A program made the translations under genes and the position numbers. Shown piece after piece: positions 1 through 9,328 of a stretch of DNA of 34,309 nt. Each line of letters opens with the position of its first letter. Within the stretch, counting starts at the first letter, position 1. The notes under the pieces are model-generated. The model did not search any database. It was not told the DNA's origin and saw only the letters and a list, made by a program, of their open reading frames with translations. Source of the DNA: Promicromonospora citrea (GTDB taxonomy: Bacteria > Actinomycetota > Actinomycetes > Actinomycetales > Cellulomonadaceae); assembly GCF_013004695.1 (NCBI RefSeq), contig NZ_JABEMG010000040.1:1-34309 (forward strand). Reading direction: 5' to 3'.

Positions 1-958
1 GCGTGCGGCCGCCGGCCACGATCTCGCCCACGGCCCCGGTCACGGCCAGCACCTGCGGCCCGTGGGCCCGGAGCCGCAGGCCGCCGACCGACTCCAGCAC
101 CGCGGCGCCCGGCGGGTTCCCGACCGCGCGGTTGGCGGCCCGCAGGCTCGGCCGGTCCAGCGCCCCGGAGGCCGACACGCCTGCCCCTTCGGCGCCGCCC
201 CGCCCGAGGTCCTCGACGAGCACCGACCCGGCGCCGACGACCTCGAGCCCCGCACGGTCCGCGTCGAGAACGACCTCGGGGACCGCGCGGGCCCCGTCCC
301 CGTCCCGGAGGTCGTTCTCGAGGCGGACCTCGGCCGGGGCGGGCAGGGCGTCCACCGCGACGAAGCGGACCCGGTCGCCCGGGAGCAGGAGGGCCGGACG
401 CTCGCGGGTCACGTCCCACACCGGGGCGTCGGTGCGGCCGACGAGCTGCCAGCCGCCCGGGCTCTCGCGCGGGTAGACGCCGCTGTACGGTCCGGCGAGC
501 GCGACCGACCCGGCCGGCACGCGGGTGCGCGGGCTGGACCGGCGGGGGACGACGAGGTCGGGGTCGTCGCCCGTGAGGTACGCGAAGCCGGGCGCGAAGC
601 CGACGAACCCGACGGTCCACGCCGCCGCGGTGTGCCGGCGGACGAGCTCCTCGGGGCTCCAGCCCAGGAGCGCCGCGGCCTCGGCGAGGTCCTCGCCGTC
701 GTACCGGACGGGGATCTCGACGGTGCGCGCCTCGGCGGCGGCCCGGCGAACCAGCGGCCGGGCCCGCAGCGCGGCGGCCAGCTCGGCCGCGCCGACCGCC
801 GACGGCCGGAACGGCACGAGCAGCGTCCGTGCGCCGGGCACGGGCACGCCGACCCCGGGGAGGGGGTCGGCCTGGAGGGACTCGTACAGGGCGACGGCCT
901 GGTCCAGGTCGTCCAGCTCGACCAGGAGGGCGTCGTCGCGGGCGGTGCGGACCCGCAT
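1..958 (-). CDS. 5-oxoprolinase subunits B and C, fused (PxpB-PxpC), 3' end beyond window
   Basis: This is the 5' part of a gene that runs off the left edge, with about 319 codons visible. Residues 1 to about 220 match the KipI/PxpB family: an acidic start ([17 protein letters not shown]) and a central GFAPGFAYL segment. From about residue 237 the KipA/PxpC (biotin-dependent carboxyltransferase-like) domain begins, with VLVEDLGRGG, then SGALDRPSLRAANRAVGN and a closing AVTGAVGEIVAGG. PxpB and PxpC are separate proteins in E. coli and B. subtilis; here they form one reading frame without a stop. Together with PxpA they cleave 5-oxoproline to glutamate using ATP in the cytoplasm. The start ATG shares one base with the pxpA stop (TGATG), which implies translational coupling. 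Family assignment is firm; the C-terminal half cannot be checked. Confidence 0.9.
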   Translation of the reverse strand, partial: MRVRTARDDALLVELDDLDQAVALYESLQADPLPGVGVPVPGARTLLVPFRPSAVGAAELAAALRARPLVRRAAAEARTVEIPVRYDGEDLAEAAALLGWSPEELVRRHTAAAWTVGFVGFAPGFAYLTGDDPDLVVPRRSSPRTRVPAGSVALAGPYSGVYPRESPGGWQLVGRTDAPVWDVTRERPALLLPGDRVRFVAVDALPAPAEVRLENDLRDGDGARAVPEVVLDADRAGLEVVGAGSVLVEDLGRGGAEGAGVSASGALDRPSLRAANRAVGNPPGAAVLESVGGLRLRAHGPQVLAVTGAVGEIVAGGRT

Positions 959-1740
959 CACGCGGCGGCGCCTCCCGTCACCGGGGCGAAGGCGCGCAGG
1001 GCGATGCCCTCGGCGTCGAACACCTCGCGGATCCGGCGCGCCATCGCGACCGCGCCGGGGGAGTCGCCGTGCACGCACACGGAGTCGGCGCGCACGGCGA
1101 CGTCGGACCCGTCCACCGCGGTCACCACGCCCTCGGTGACCAGGCGGAGCATGCGCCGGGCCACCTCGTCGGCGTCGTGCAGCACGGCGCCCGGCTCGCG
1201 CCGGGAGACGAGGCGGCCCTCGGGCGTGTAGGCACGGTCGGCGAACGCCTCCGTCGCCGTCGCCAGCCCGGCGGCCTTCGCGGCGGCGAGGGCCGCGCTG
1301 CCGGGCAGCCCCAGCAGCACGAGCCCCGGGTCGACGGCGGCGACGGCGCGGGCGACCGCCGCTGCCACGCGCTCGTCGACCGCCGCCGTGTTGTAGAGCG
1401 CGCCGTGCGGCTTGACGTACGTGACGGCGGCGCCCTCGGCGTCGGCGAGGCCGCGGAGCGCGCCGATCTGGTAGGCGACGTCGGCCTCCAGCTCGTCGTC
1501 CGGCACGTCCATGTTCCGCCGGCCGAACCCGGCCAGGTCGCGGTACCCGACGTGCGCGCCCACGGTCACCCCGTGCTCCACGGCGGACCGGACGGTCCGG
1601 CGGATGGACGCGGGGTCGCCCGCGTGGAACCCGCAGGCGACGTTGGCGCTGGAGACGATGCCCAGCATCTGCTCGTCGTCGCCGAGGCTCCAGCGGCCGA
1701 AGCCCTCGCCGAGGTCGCTGTTCAGGTCGACGGCGCTCAT
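958..1740 (-). CDS. pxpA: 5-oxoprolinase subunit A (LamB/YcsF family)
   Basis: This 260-residue protein begins [17 protein letters not shown], the N-terminal signature of the LamB/YcsF family. It continues with [25 protein letters not shown], a [10 protein letters not shown] segment and [13 protein letters not shown] near the end, all in the usual order. PxpA works with PxpB and PxpC as an ATP-dependent 5-oxoprolinase converting pyroglutamate to glutamate. The ATG at 1740 was chosen over upstream in-frame codons because GAAGGAG lies a few bases before it and the family signature starts there. It lies 29 bp after the transporter gene and overlaps pxpBC by one base, so the three genes form one operon. 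The length matches the family (about 245-260 residues). Confidence 0.95.
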   Translation of the reverse strand: MSAVDLNSDLGEGFGRWSLGDDEQMLGIVSSANVACGFHAGDPASIRRTVRSAVEHGVTVGAHVGYRDLAGFGRRNMDVPDDELEADVAYQIGALRGLADAEGAAVTYVKPHGALYNTAAVDERVAAAVARAVAAVDPGLVLLGLPGSAALAAAKAAGLATATEAFADRAYTPEGRLVSRREPGAVLHDADEVARRMLRLVTEGVVTAVDGSDVAVRADSVCVHGDSPGAVAMARRIREVFDAEGIALRAFAPVTGGAAA

Positions 1741-1769
1741 GGTGCTCTCTCTCCTTCGTGTGCGGGCGG

Positions 1770-3047
1770 TCACGCGGACAGCAGGTCGAAGATCGGGCCC
1801 ACCGCGTTGACCGCCATGTACCAGGTGACCACGGTGGCGAGCGTGCCGACCACCAGGAGCCACCGCGGGTAGCGGACGTCGCCCAGGAGCGTGCCGCGGA
1901 ACCAGCCGATGTACATGAACAGGGTCAGGCCGATCGGCAGGATCAGCCCGTTGACGCCGCCCACGAACACCAGCAGCGTGGCGGGCGCGGTACCGACCAG
2001 CAGGTAGACCGCGAGCGAGACCAGGATGAACCCCACGGTCCACAGGTCGGCGGTGCGGCCCGCGATGCGGGCGGAGAACACGGGCAGGAACGAGACCGAC
2101 GTGTAGGCCGAGCCGATGACGCTGGTGATCGCGGCGATCCAGAACACGGCGCCGAAGATGCGCAGGCCCGCCTCGCCCGCGGCCGCACCGAACGCGTCGC
2201 CCGCGGGGTTGCCCGCGACGTCGAGCACGACGCCGGAGGCCACGACCCCGAGGATGGCCAGGAACAGCACGTACCGCATGATGCCGGTGACGACGATGCC
2301 GCTGACGGCCGCCCGGTCGACCTCGCGGACGTGCTCGGGGCCCGCCGTGCCGGAGTCGAGCAGCTTGTGGGCGCCGGCGTAGGTGATGTACCCGCCGACG
2401 GTGCCGCCCACGATGGTGGTGATGGTCGCGAAGCTGACGGTGTCGGGCAGCACGGTCTGCCGCAGCGCGTCGCCCACCGGCGGACCGGACAGGATCGCGA
2501 CGATCACAGTGAGCACGATCATGACGAGGCCCGCGACGACGACCACCCGGTCGACGACGGCACCCGCCCGCTTGGCGAGGAAGATGGCGATGGCGATGGC
2601 CGCGCTGAGCGCGCCGCCCAGCCGCGGGTCGAGGCCGAACAGCGCGTTGAGGCCGAGGCCCGCGCCCGCGGTGTTGCCGATGTTGAAGATGAGCCCGCCG
2701 AACACGATGAGCACGGCGAGCACGTAGCCGCTGCCGGGCAGGGCCTGGTTGGCCAGCACGCTCGCCCGCTTGCCGGTGAGCGTGATCATGCGCCAGACGT
2801 TGAGCTGGATCGCGAGGTCGAGCAGGATCGAGACGAGGATGCCGAAGGCGAAGGCCGCGCCGAGCTGCTGCGTGAACGTCGCGGTCTGGGTGATGAAGCC
2901 GGGGCCGATGGCGGACGTCGCCATGAGGAACAGCGCGCCCAGCAGGGAGCGCCGCCGGGCGGCGACGAAGCTCGTGGTCCGGTCGGTGGGGCTGCCCGGC
3001 GTGGGGTCGGCCTGCTCCGTCGCAGGCTCGTGGCTCGTGTCGGACAT
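1770..3047 (-). CDS. NRAMP-like carrier linked to 5-oxoprolinase (YcsG type)
   Basis: This 425-residue integral membrane protein has about eleven hydrophobic segments after a short charged N-terminus, and resembles the NRAMP superfamily. The start at 3047 ([12 protein letters not shown]) is preferred because AGGAGG stands 6 nt upstream; an in-frame ATG at 3086 lacks such a site. Segment 1 reads [19 protein letters not shown]. At the place where metal-transporting NRAMPs carry DPGN I read TQQL, and I see no MPH motif in the region corresponding to helix 6 ([20 protein letters not shown]). B. subtilis has an NRAMP-like gene, ycsG, beside ycsF (pxpA), so the linkage is known. I infer that the substrate may be an organic acid such as 5-oxoproline rather than a divalent metal. 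It is the first gene of the operon with pxpA and pxpBC. Confidence 0.85.
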   Translation of the reverse strand: MSDTSHEPATEQADPTPGSPTDRTTSFVAARRRSLLGALFLMATSAIGPGFITQTATFTQQLGAAFAFGILVSILLDLAIQLNVWRMITLTGKRASVLANQALPGSGYVLAVLIVFGGLIFNIGNTAGAGLGLNALFGLDPRLGGALSAAIAIAIFLAKRAGAVVDRVVVVAGLVMIVLTVIVAILSGPPVGDALRQTVLPDTVSFATITTIVGGTVGGYITYAGAHKLLDSGTAGPEHVREVDRAAVSGIVVTGIMRYVLFLAILGVVASGVVLDVAGNPAGDAFGAAAGEAGLRIFGAVFWIAAITSVIGSAYTSVSFLPVFSARIAGRTADLWTVGFILVSLAVYLLVGTAPATLLVFVGGVNGLILPIGLTLFMYIGWFRGTLLGDVRYPRWLLVVGTLATVVTWYMAVNAVGPIFDLLSA

Positions 3048-3075
3048 GGTGTCCTCCTGGGTGTCGGGATGAGCC

Positions 3076-3087
3076 GGATTGTTCAAC
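3076..3087. promoter_or_regulatory. operator-like site GGATTGTTCAAC
   Basis: This 12-mer contains the small palindrome TGTT-C-AACA. A copy with one change (GGATTGTTGAAC) occurs 129 bp away at 3205-3216. It lies between the pxp operon start codon and a possible minus-strand -10 (TAAGGT, 3135 to 3130), where a bound repressor would block transcription. Two related half-sites, GGTTGTTACCG near 3107 and AGTTGTTTACCG near 3181, lie between the copies. No regulator gene is in view, so the binding protein is unknown. Confidence 0.4.
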
Positions 3088-3204
3088 AGTCAGGATCGTC
3101 CCGCCCGGTTGTTACCGCCGCATTGCGGGACCTTATCGATCATGGCACGGGTCGAGGCCCCGTGAACAGGCCAGGACACGAGTTGTTTACCGACAGACCC
3201 TGTT

Positions 3205-3229
3205 GGATTGTTGAACGAACCCCTACGGT
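3205..3229 (+). promoter_or_regulatory. operator-like copy GGATTGTTGAAC with putative -10 TACGGT
   Basis: The 12-mer at 3205-3216 matches the site at 3076-3087 at 11 of 12 positions. Eight bases downstream, TACGGT (3224-3229) fits an actinobacterial -10, which would give a transcript starting near 3236 and about 30 nt before the ATG of the secreted peptidase-like gene. The 12-mer would then sit between -35 and -10. The position suggests joint control of both divergent units. This is inference from sequence alone. Confidence 0.4.
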
Positions 3230-3265
3230 CGTGGGCGAGTCGATCTCGGAGGGGAGACGAGAGAC

Positions 3266-4840
3266 ATGACGAACGACCGGACGACCGCACGGAGGACGGC
3301 ACGGAGAACGGCACGGACCACGACACGGGTGCGCGCGGGCGCCGTCGCCCTCGCGCTGACCGCGACGGCGGCCCTGGCCGCCCCCGCGACGGCCGCGGCG
3401 CCGCTGCCCGCGGCCCCCACGGCGGCGCAGGGTGGGGGCTGCCTGGACCCGGACCTCCCGCTCTCGGTCGAGGAGCGCCGCCTCACGGCGCGCCTTCCCG
3501 ACGCCGCCGACCCCACCGTCCCTGCCACGGCGACCTACGCCCGCACCGTCATCGAGGGTGGCGGTCTCGGCGGGTTCACGGCCGCCCTCACCGACCGGCT
3601 CTGCCGCACCCGCACCCTGGCGGGTGCCACGGCCCTGGCCGAGCGCCGGGGCGAGGCGCTGTGGGACGCGGCCGTCCGCCGCGCCCAGTCGGACGACGAC
3701 GCCGTGCGCGGCGACCTGCCCGCCACCGACGACCGCCCGCTGTACTGGACCCGCGTCGAGGCCATGGCCGTGCTGCGCCAGTGGGACCCGCGCGGCGGCC
3801 TCACCGACGAGCAGCGCGCCGAGCTCGTCGAGACCTTCGACCGCGCCTCGCGCGGGATGCACGACATCGACCTGCCGGCCGGCCGCGACGTCGTGCGCGT
3901 CATCGTCAGCGGGTTCGACGTCTACACGCTGGACGGTGGCACCACCGGCCCGGCGCCCGGCACGGTGGGCAACAACATCCGGCACGGCAACCCGTCGGGC
4001 GCGACGGCGCTCACCCTGGACGGCACGCGCTACCGCACCGACGACGGCCGCATCGCCCACATCGAGGCCTACACGCTGCCGGTGAGCTACCGCGAGTTCG
4101 CCGACGGCTACCTCGAGGACACCGTGGGGCCGTTCCTGGAGCCCGGACCCCGGCAGGTCGACGCCTCGCTCACCGTGAGCCAGGCCGGCGGCTCGCAGTT
4201 CAACCTCGAGCAGTGGAACGCGCGCTACCACGGCGTCTCGCCCGGCAACGACGGCATCGCCCCGTGCCCGCGCGTCGGCGGGGTCGCGCAGCTCGCGCTC
4301 GACAACCCGGGCTGCAACGTCCAGGTGGTCGACCGCTGGGGCGGCGGCGACGGGCTCACCGACCCGCCGCAGTGGACGACGGCGAGCCTGCCGGTCGCCG
4401 AGATGATCGCCGCCGACACCGGCGCCGACGTGCCCCGCCCGCCCGGCGACACGTGGCCCGACCCGGACGTGGCCTTCGGCGTGGTCTGGAACACCAGCTA
4501 CACGCAGTTCCGCGACTGCACCTCGCCCGCGCTGAGCACCGTCAACAGCCCGCCGGAGGTGACGTACCCGCCGTCGACGCCGCCCGTCCCGCCCGCCGAC
4601 GGGTCCTGCTCCTTCAGCGGCGGCGGCGGCAACTACCTCTCCAACGAGAGCGCCTACCGCAACACGCTGCTGCGCGACCGTGCCGGGCTCGACATCCCGG
4701 CCGGGCACATCCACACGCCGGACATGCAGCACTTCGAGACCGACTTCGGTGTCAGCGACCCGACCTTCGACGCCTGGCGCACCTCGATCGCCGCCCAGGC
4801 GCGCAACCTCGTCCACGCGGTGGCCGACACGGTGGACTGA
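3266..4840 (+). CDS. secreted pyroglutamyl-peptidase-like protein (C15 fold) with Ser at the catalytic Cys position
   Basis: This 524-residue protein has an Arg-rich n-region, a hydrophobic stretch (AGAVALALTATAALAAP) and a likely cleavage site near APATAAA, so it is probably exported. From about residue 210 it follows pyroglutamyl peptidase I: VIVSGFDVY with RHGNPSGATAL (compare GFEPFGG...NPS), then SQAGGSQFNLEQWN (compare GQAGGR...PER), NYLSNESAYRNTL (compare TFVCNHLFY) and AGHIHTPDMQ (compare GGFIHIPY). By this alignment the triad Glu and His are E315 and H483, but the nucleophilic Cys is Ser459; C448 is the nearest cysteine. The family enzyme is about 215 residues, so roughly 200 extra N-terminal residues are unexplained. 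GGAGA lies 8 nt before the ATG. It faces the 5-oxoprolinase operon, which suggests extracellular release of pyroglutamate. Activity is uncertain given the Ser. Confidence 0.75.
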   Translation: MTNDRTTARRTARRTARTTTRVRAGAVALALTATAALAAPATAAAPLPAAPTAAQGGGCLDPDLPLSVEERRLTARLPDAADPTVPATATYARTVIEGGGLGGFTAALTDRLCRTRTLAGATALAERRGEALWDAAVRRAQSDDDAVRGDLPATDDRPLYWTRVEAMAVLRQWDPRGGLTDEQRAELVETFDRASRGMHDIDLPAGRDVVRVIVSGFDVYTLDGGTTGPAPGTVGNNIRHGNPSGATALTLDGTRYRTDDGRIAHIEAYTLPVSYREFADGYLEDTVGPFLEPGPRQVDASLTVSQAGGSQFNLEQWNARYHGVSPGNDGIAPCPRVGGVAQLALDNPGCNVQVVDRWGGGDGLTDPPQWTTASLPVAEMIAADTGADVPRPPGDTWPDPDVAFGVVWNTSYTQFRDCTSPALSTVNSPPEVTYPPSTPPVPPADGSCSFSGGGGNYLSNESAYRNTLLRDRAGLDIPAGHIHTPDMQHFETDFGVSDPTFDAWRTSIAAQARNLVHAVADTVD

Positions 4841-4871
4841 GCCCGCGGACCGGGGCCCGGCGCGGGGCGGT

Positions 4872-4877
4872 TACGGT
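4872..4877 (+). promoter_or_regulatory. putative -10 (TACGGT) for leaderless nadC
   Basis: TACGGT ends 6 nt before the GTG at 4884. The predicted transcription start would coincide with the start codon, as for other leaderless genes in this window. No Shine-Dalgarno sequence is visible before this GTG. Confidence 0.5.
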
Positions 4878-4883
4878 GTGGGC

Positions 4884-5837
4884 GTGAGCTCACCCGTGCA
4901 CGACACACCGTCCCGCGTCAGCCCCGGGCTCGACCCCGCGTGGGTCGCGCGGACCGTCGAGGTCGCCCTCGACGAGGACCTCGGCCCCGCGCCGGGCCGC
5001 GACGTCACCACCCAGGCGACCGTCCCGCCGTCGGCCGAGGGCGTCGCGGACCTCGTGGCGCGCCAGGACGGCGTCGTCGCGGGGCTCGTCGTCGTGCGCG
5101 AGGTGCTGGAGCAGGTGGCCGCCCGCCTCGGCCTGCCGGCACCCGCCGTCACCTTCCACGCGCAGGACGGCGACGCCGTCACGGCGGGCCGGCTCCTCGC
5201 CGCGCTCGCGGGCCGCACACAGGTGCTGCTCGTCGCCGAGCGCACCCTGCTCAACCTCGCCGGCCGTGCCTCGGGCGTCGCCACGGCGACCCGCGCGTTC
5301 GCGCGCGAGCTCGCGGGTACGGGCGCGCAGGTGCTCGACACCCGCAAGACCACGCCGGGCCTGCGCGCCCTGCAGAAGTACGCGGTGCGCGCGGGCGGCG
5401 GCACCAACAAGCGCATGGGCCTGTACGACGTCGCCATGGTGAAGGACAACCACGTGGTGGCCGCCGGGTCCGTCGCGGCGGCGGTCCGCGCCGTGCGCGC
5501 GACGTTCCCCGACGTGCCCGTCCAGGTGGAGGCCGACACCACCGAGCAGGCGCTCGAGGCGGTCGGCGCGGGCGCCGACTTCCTGCTCCTCGACAACATG
5601 CCGCCCGCCGTGCTCGCCGAGGCCGTCGCGGCGGTCCGTGCCCGCGAGGGGCACGACGGCGTGCCGGAGCACGTCGAGCTCGAGGCGACCGGCAACCTGA
5701 CGCTCGGCGTCGCGCGCACGGTCGCGGAGACCGGTGTCGACTACCTCTCCGTCGGCGCCCTCACCCACAGCGCGCCCGTCCTCGACCTGGCCCTGGACCT
5801 CCGGCCCGCCGACCGACTTCCCCTGAGTGCCTCCTGA
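4884..5837 (+). CDS. nadC: nicotinate-nucleotide diphosphorylase (carboxylating)
   Basis: This cytoplasmic enzyme of 317 residues makes nicotinate mononucleotide from quinolinate and phosphoribosyl pyrophosphate in de novo NAD synthesis. The quinolinate phosphoribosyltransferase signatures are clear: [59 protein letters not shown], the barrel acidic residues in [10 protein letters not shown] and LLLDNMPP, and EATGNLTL with [13 protein letters not shown] at the end. The GTG at 4884 was chosen because a -10 lies 6 nt upstream; another GTG at 4878 is possible. nadA and nadB are not in the window. The last residues (PLSAS) are encoded by the first copies of an 11-bp tandem repeat that also supplies the stop codon. 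Confidence 0.95.
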   Translation: MSSPVHDTPSRVSPGLDPAWVARTVEVALDEDLGPAPGRDVTTQATVPPSAEGVADLVARQDGVVAGLVVVREVLEQVAARLGLPAPAVTFHAQDGDAVTAGRLLAALAGRTQVLLVAERTLLNLAGRASGVATATRAFARELAGTGAQVLDTRKTTPGLRALQKYAVRAGGGTNKRMGLYDVAMVKDNHVVAAGSVAAAVRAVRATFPDVPVQVEADTTEQALEAVGAGADFLLLDNMPPAVLAEAVAAVRAREGHDGVPEHVELEATGNLTLGVARTVAETGVDYLSVGALTHSAPVLDLALDLRPADRLPLSAS

Positions 5838-5858
5838 GTGCCTCCTGAGTGCCTCAGG
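5823..5858 (+). repeat. three tandem 11-bp units over the nadC stop, with terminal hairpin
   Basis: CTGAGTGCCTC occurs three times head to tail without change (5823-5833, 5834-5844, 5845-5855). The first copy encodes the end of NadC and the second contains its TGA. The last copy plus AGG makes a small hairpin, CCTGAG-TGC-CTCAGG (5844-5858), which could help end transcription before the lysS promoter. Since 11 is not a multiple of three, a change in copy number could alter where NadC ends. Confidence 0.7.
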
Positions 5859-5897
5859 GCACACGGACCGGCGGGGAAAAGAGGTCGGCGGCCTCGA

Positions 5898-5903
5898 TAG
5901 AAT
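5898..5903 (+). promoter_or_regulatory. putative -10 (TAGAAT) for leaderless lysS
   Basis: TAGAAT is a strong actinobacterial -10 match and ends 7 nt before the GTG at 5911. There is no Shine-Dalgarno-like sequence in those 7 nt, so a leaderless transcript is likely. No good -35 is visible. Confidence 0.55.
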
Positions 5904-5910
5904 CGATTCC

Positions 5911-7437
<1,527 letters not shown>

Positions 7438-7477
7438 GGGAAATGAACCACGACGCCGAGCATGTGAGGATCTTGTG

Positions 7478-7660
7478 ATGGATACGACGCTTGCCGTGCT
7501 CGCAGGGCTCACGCCCTCTGTGGGTGTCGGCCTGCTGTTCTGGTTTGCGATGCGCAAGATCTTCCGCGCGGACCGGCACGAGCGCGAGGCGCTCGACCGA
7601 ATGGACCGCGAGGCGGCCAGGGCGGCGGCGGAAAATACGGGGAATTCCCCTTCGCGCTGA
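7478..7660 (+). CDS. small single-pass membrane protein, function unknown
   Basis: This 60-residue protein starts MDTTLAVLAGLTPSVGVG. It has one strongly hydrophobic helix (about residues 5-26, ending LLFWFAMRKIF) followed by a charged, probably cytoplasmic, helical tail rich in Arg, Glu and Ala. GAGGA lies 7 nt before the ATG at 7478; a GTG directly before it (7475) is also possible. It sits 40 bp after lysS and 129 bp before lsr2. The amphipathic tail and good ribosome site make it a credible gene. I do not recognise a family and assign no role. Confidence 0.65.
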   Translation: MDTTLAVLAGLTPSVGVGLLFWFAMRKIFRADRHEREALDRMDREAARAAAENTGNSPSR

Positions 7661-7789
7661 CTTCCCTCCGATCCGTGCGGGTGAAGTTTTGGTGATCGGT
7701 GTCACATACCCTTTATTGACATGCCAATATGGGGTGAGGCATGCTCACGAACTAACCCCGGAATATGTGGCGCGGAAGGAAGTACCCGT
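7661..7789 (+). promoter_or_regulatory. AT-richer leader and candidate promoter of lsr2
   Basis: This 129-bp gap is clearly less GC-rich than its surroundings. TTGACA at 7716-7721 is a perfect -35, but the best -10 at 18-bp spacing is only CATGCT (7740-7745). TACCCT at 7707-7712 is another possible -10. GGAAGGA (7774-7780) is the ribosome site for lsr2. Lsr2 family proteins bind AT-rich DNA, so autoregulation here is plausible but not shown. Confidence 0.45.
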
Positions 7790-8122
7790 ATGGTTCAGAA
7801 GGTTCAGCTCGTTCTCGAAGATGACATCGATGGCGGTGCCGCCGACGAGACCGTGAACTTCGGCCTCGACGGCGTCTCCTACGAGATCGACCTCAATGCC
7901 GAGCACGCCGCGCAGCTGCGGGACGCGCTCGCCTCCTGGGTCGGTCACGCCCGCAAGGTGAAGGCGCCGGCCACCCGGACCGCCACGACGTCGCGTCGGT
8001 CGCGCTCCGGCAACGACACCGCGGCCGTCCGGGAATGGGCCAAGGCGAACGGATACACCGTGAGCGACCGCGGCCGCATCGCGGCAGAGGTCCAGGAGGC
8101 GTACGCGAAGGCCAACGGCTGA
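7790..8122 (+). CDS. lsr2: Lsr2 nucleoid-associated protein
   Basis: This 110-residue protein is the H-NS-like DNA-bridging silencer of Actinobacteria. The N-terminal oligomerisation domain (MVQKVQLVLEDDIDGG, then ADETVNFGLDGVSYEIDL and the following helix) spans about residues 1-60. A basic Thr/Ser/Arg linker (about 62-82) follows. The C-terminal DNA-binding domain contains VREWAKANGYTVSDRGRIA, including the RGR element that inserts into the AT minor groove. GGAAGGA stands 9 nt before the ATG. Length and domain order are normal for the family. It acts genome-wide on AT-rich, often transferred, DNA. A strong inverted repeat follows at 8145-8179. Confidence 0.96.
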   Translation: MVQKVQLVLEDDIDGGAADETVNFGLDGVSYEIDLNAEHAAQLRDALASWVGHARKVKAPATRTATTSRRSRSGNDTAAVREWAKANGYTVSDRGRIAAEVQEAYAKANG

Positions 8123-8144
8123 CGCACCGCCCGCAGGTCGTGCG

Positions 8145-8179
8145 GACGCCCCGGTTCCCCGCGCGGGAGCCGGGGCGTC
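8145..8179 (+). terminator. hairpin terminator after lsr2
   Basis: GACGCCCCGG (8145-8154) and CCGGGGCGTC (8170-8179) form a perfect 10-bp stem. The 15-nt interior can extend it through TTCCC and GGGA. There is no clear T-run, which is usual for GC-rich actinobacterial terminators. Confidence 0.75.
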
Positions 8180-8239
8180 GTGCGTCCGCGAGGCCGGGAC
8201 CCGGCGGCTGCCCGGCCGCGAGCACCGCGTGGGCGGAAC

Positions 8240-8245
8240 TAGGCT
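8240..8245 (+). promoter_or_regulatory. putative -10 (TAGGCT) for the lactonase-mshA pair
   Basis: TAGGCT ends 6 nt before the ATG at 8252, and no Shine-Dalgarno sequence lies in the gap. This fits a leaderless transcript covering the lactonase gene and the overlapping mshA. Confidence 0.5.
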
Positions 8246-8251
8246 GACGCC

Positions 8252-9328
8252 ATGAGCACCCCGAGCGTCGCCCTGTGGATCGGTACCTACCCGGCGACGG
8301 GCGCGGCACCGGGCACCGGTGAGGGTGTCTGGCGCACCGGCGTCGACGCGGACGGGCGGTTCGCCGCCGCCGAGCTGGTCGCGCGCGTGGCCGCACCGTC
8401 CTTCCTGGCGCTCGACCCGTCGCGCCGCACCCTCCTCGCGGTCACCGAGGACGAGCCGGGGGCGGTCACCTCCTTCCGGGTGTCCGACGCCGGCGGACTC
8501 GCGCCCGCGGGCGGCGTCGCCTCGGGCGGGGCGAGCCCGTGCCACGTCGTGGCGACGGAGACCGTCGCCTGGGTCGCCAACTACGGCGACGGCGTCGCCG
8601 CCGTCGCGGACCTGACCGCCGACGGCGAGCTGACCGCGCCGCGCACCTTCCCGCACAGCGGCTCCGGCCCGGTCGACGACCGGCAGGAGGGGCCGCACGC
8701 GCACTTCGTCCACCGGTGGGGCGACCGCGTGCTCGTGTCCGACCTGGGCACCGACGAGCTGCGGACCTACCCGCTGGACGGGTCGGGGCCCGACGACGGG
8801 GGCGTCGTCGCCGCCGTCCTGCCGCCGGGCACCGGGCCGCGGCACCTCGTGGAGCTCGGGGACGGCACGATCCTCGTCGCGGGCGAGCTCGACTGCCGTC
8901 TCCACGTGCTCGTGCCCGCGGGGCCGGGGCGGCTGGAGCACGTGGGCTCGGCCGCGATCACGCCGCGCACCCAGCCCGACGGGTCGGCCGGGTACCCCTC
9001 GCACGTCACCGTGGCGGGCGACCTCGTGCACGTCGGCGTGCGCGGGCCGGACGTCCTGGCCGTGCTCCGGGTGCGGCCGGCCGACGGCGCGGGCGCCGGC
9101 GCGGGGGTCCGTGTCGGGCACCTGGTCGTCGAGCACGCCGCCGACGTCGACCTCGGCGCGGGCGCCTGGCCGCGGCACCACGCGGTGCTGCACGACGGCG
9201 GCACCGTCGTCGTCGCCGCGCAGAACGCCGACGCGCTCCTCGCGGTCCGCCTGGACCGCACCTCCGGGACGGGCGAGGTCACGGACCGGCTGGAGCTGCC
9301 GGTGCCCGCGTGCGTCCTGGTGGCTTGA
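8252..9328 (+). CDS. lactonase family protein (YbhE-type 6-phosphogluconolactonase-like)
   Basis: This 358-residue predicted seven-bladed beta-propeller protein belongs to the lactonase family (PF10282). Visible family features are WIGTYPATG at the start, [65 protein letters not shown] and [12 protein letters not shown] with [14 protein letters not shown] near the end. Some members hydrolyse 6-phosphogluconolactone in the pentose phosphate pathway; others have unknown substrates, so the exact reaction is inferred. No signal peptide is seen, so it should be cytoplasmic. Its TGA overlaps the ATG of mshA by one base, so the two genes are co-translated. Confidence 0.85.
   Translation: MSTPSVALWIGTYPATGAAPGTGEGVWRTGVDADGRFAAAELVARVAAPSFLALDPSRRTLLAVTEDEPGAVTSFRVSDAGGLAPAGGVASGGASPCHVVATETVAWVANYGDGVAAVADLTADGELTAPRTFPHSGSGPVDDRQEGPHAHFVHRWGDRVLVSDLGTDELRTYPLDGSGPDDGGVVAAVLPPGTGPRHLVELGDGTILVAGELDCRLHVLVPAGPGRLEHVGSAAITPRTQPDGSAGYPSHVTVAGDLVHVGVRGPDVLAVLRVRPADGAGAGAGVRVGHLVVEHAADVDLGAGAWPRHHAVLHDGGTVVVAAQNADALLAVRLDRTSGTGEVTDRLELPVPACVLVA

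Noticed and set aside
1758-3269. Long open frame on the plus strand opposite the carrier gene
   Set aside because: Composition is rich in Arg, Gly, Asp and His with no hydrophobic core or motif; it is the antisense shadow expected in high-GC DNA, and the minus strand has a clear membrane protein.
3140-4816. 558-codon minus-strand frame opposite the secreted peptidase-like gene
   Set aside because: No ribosome site and a low-complexity Val/Arg/Gly translation; the plus strand has a signal peptide and C15 motifs.
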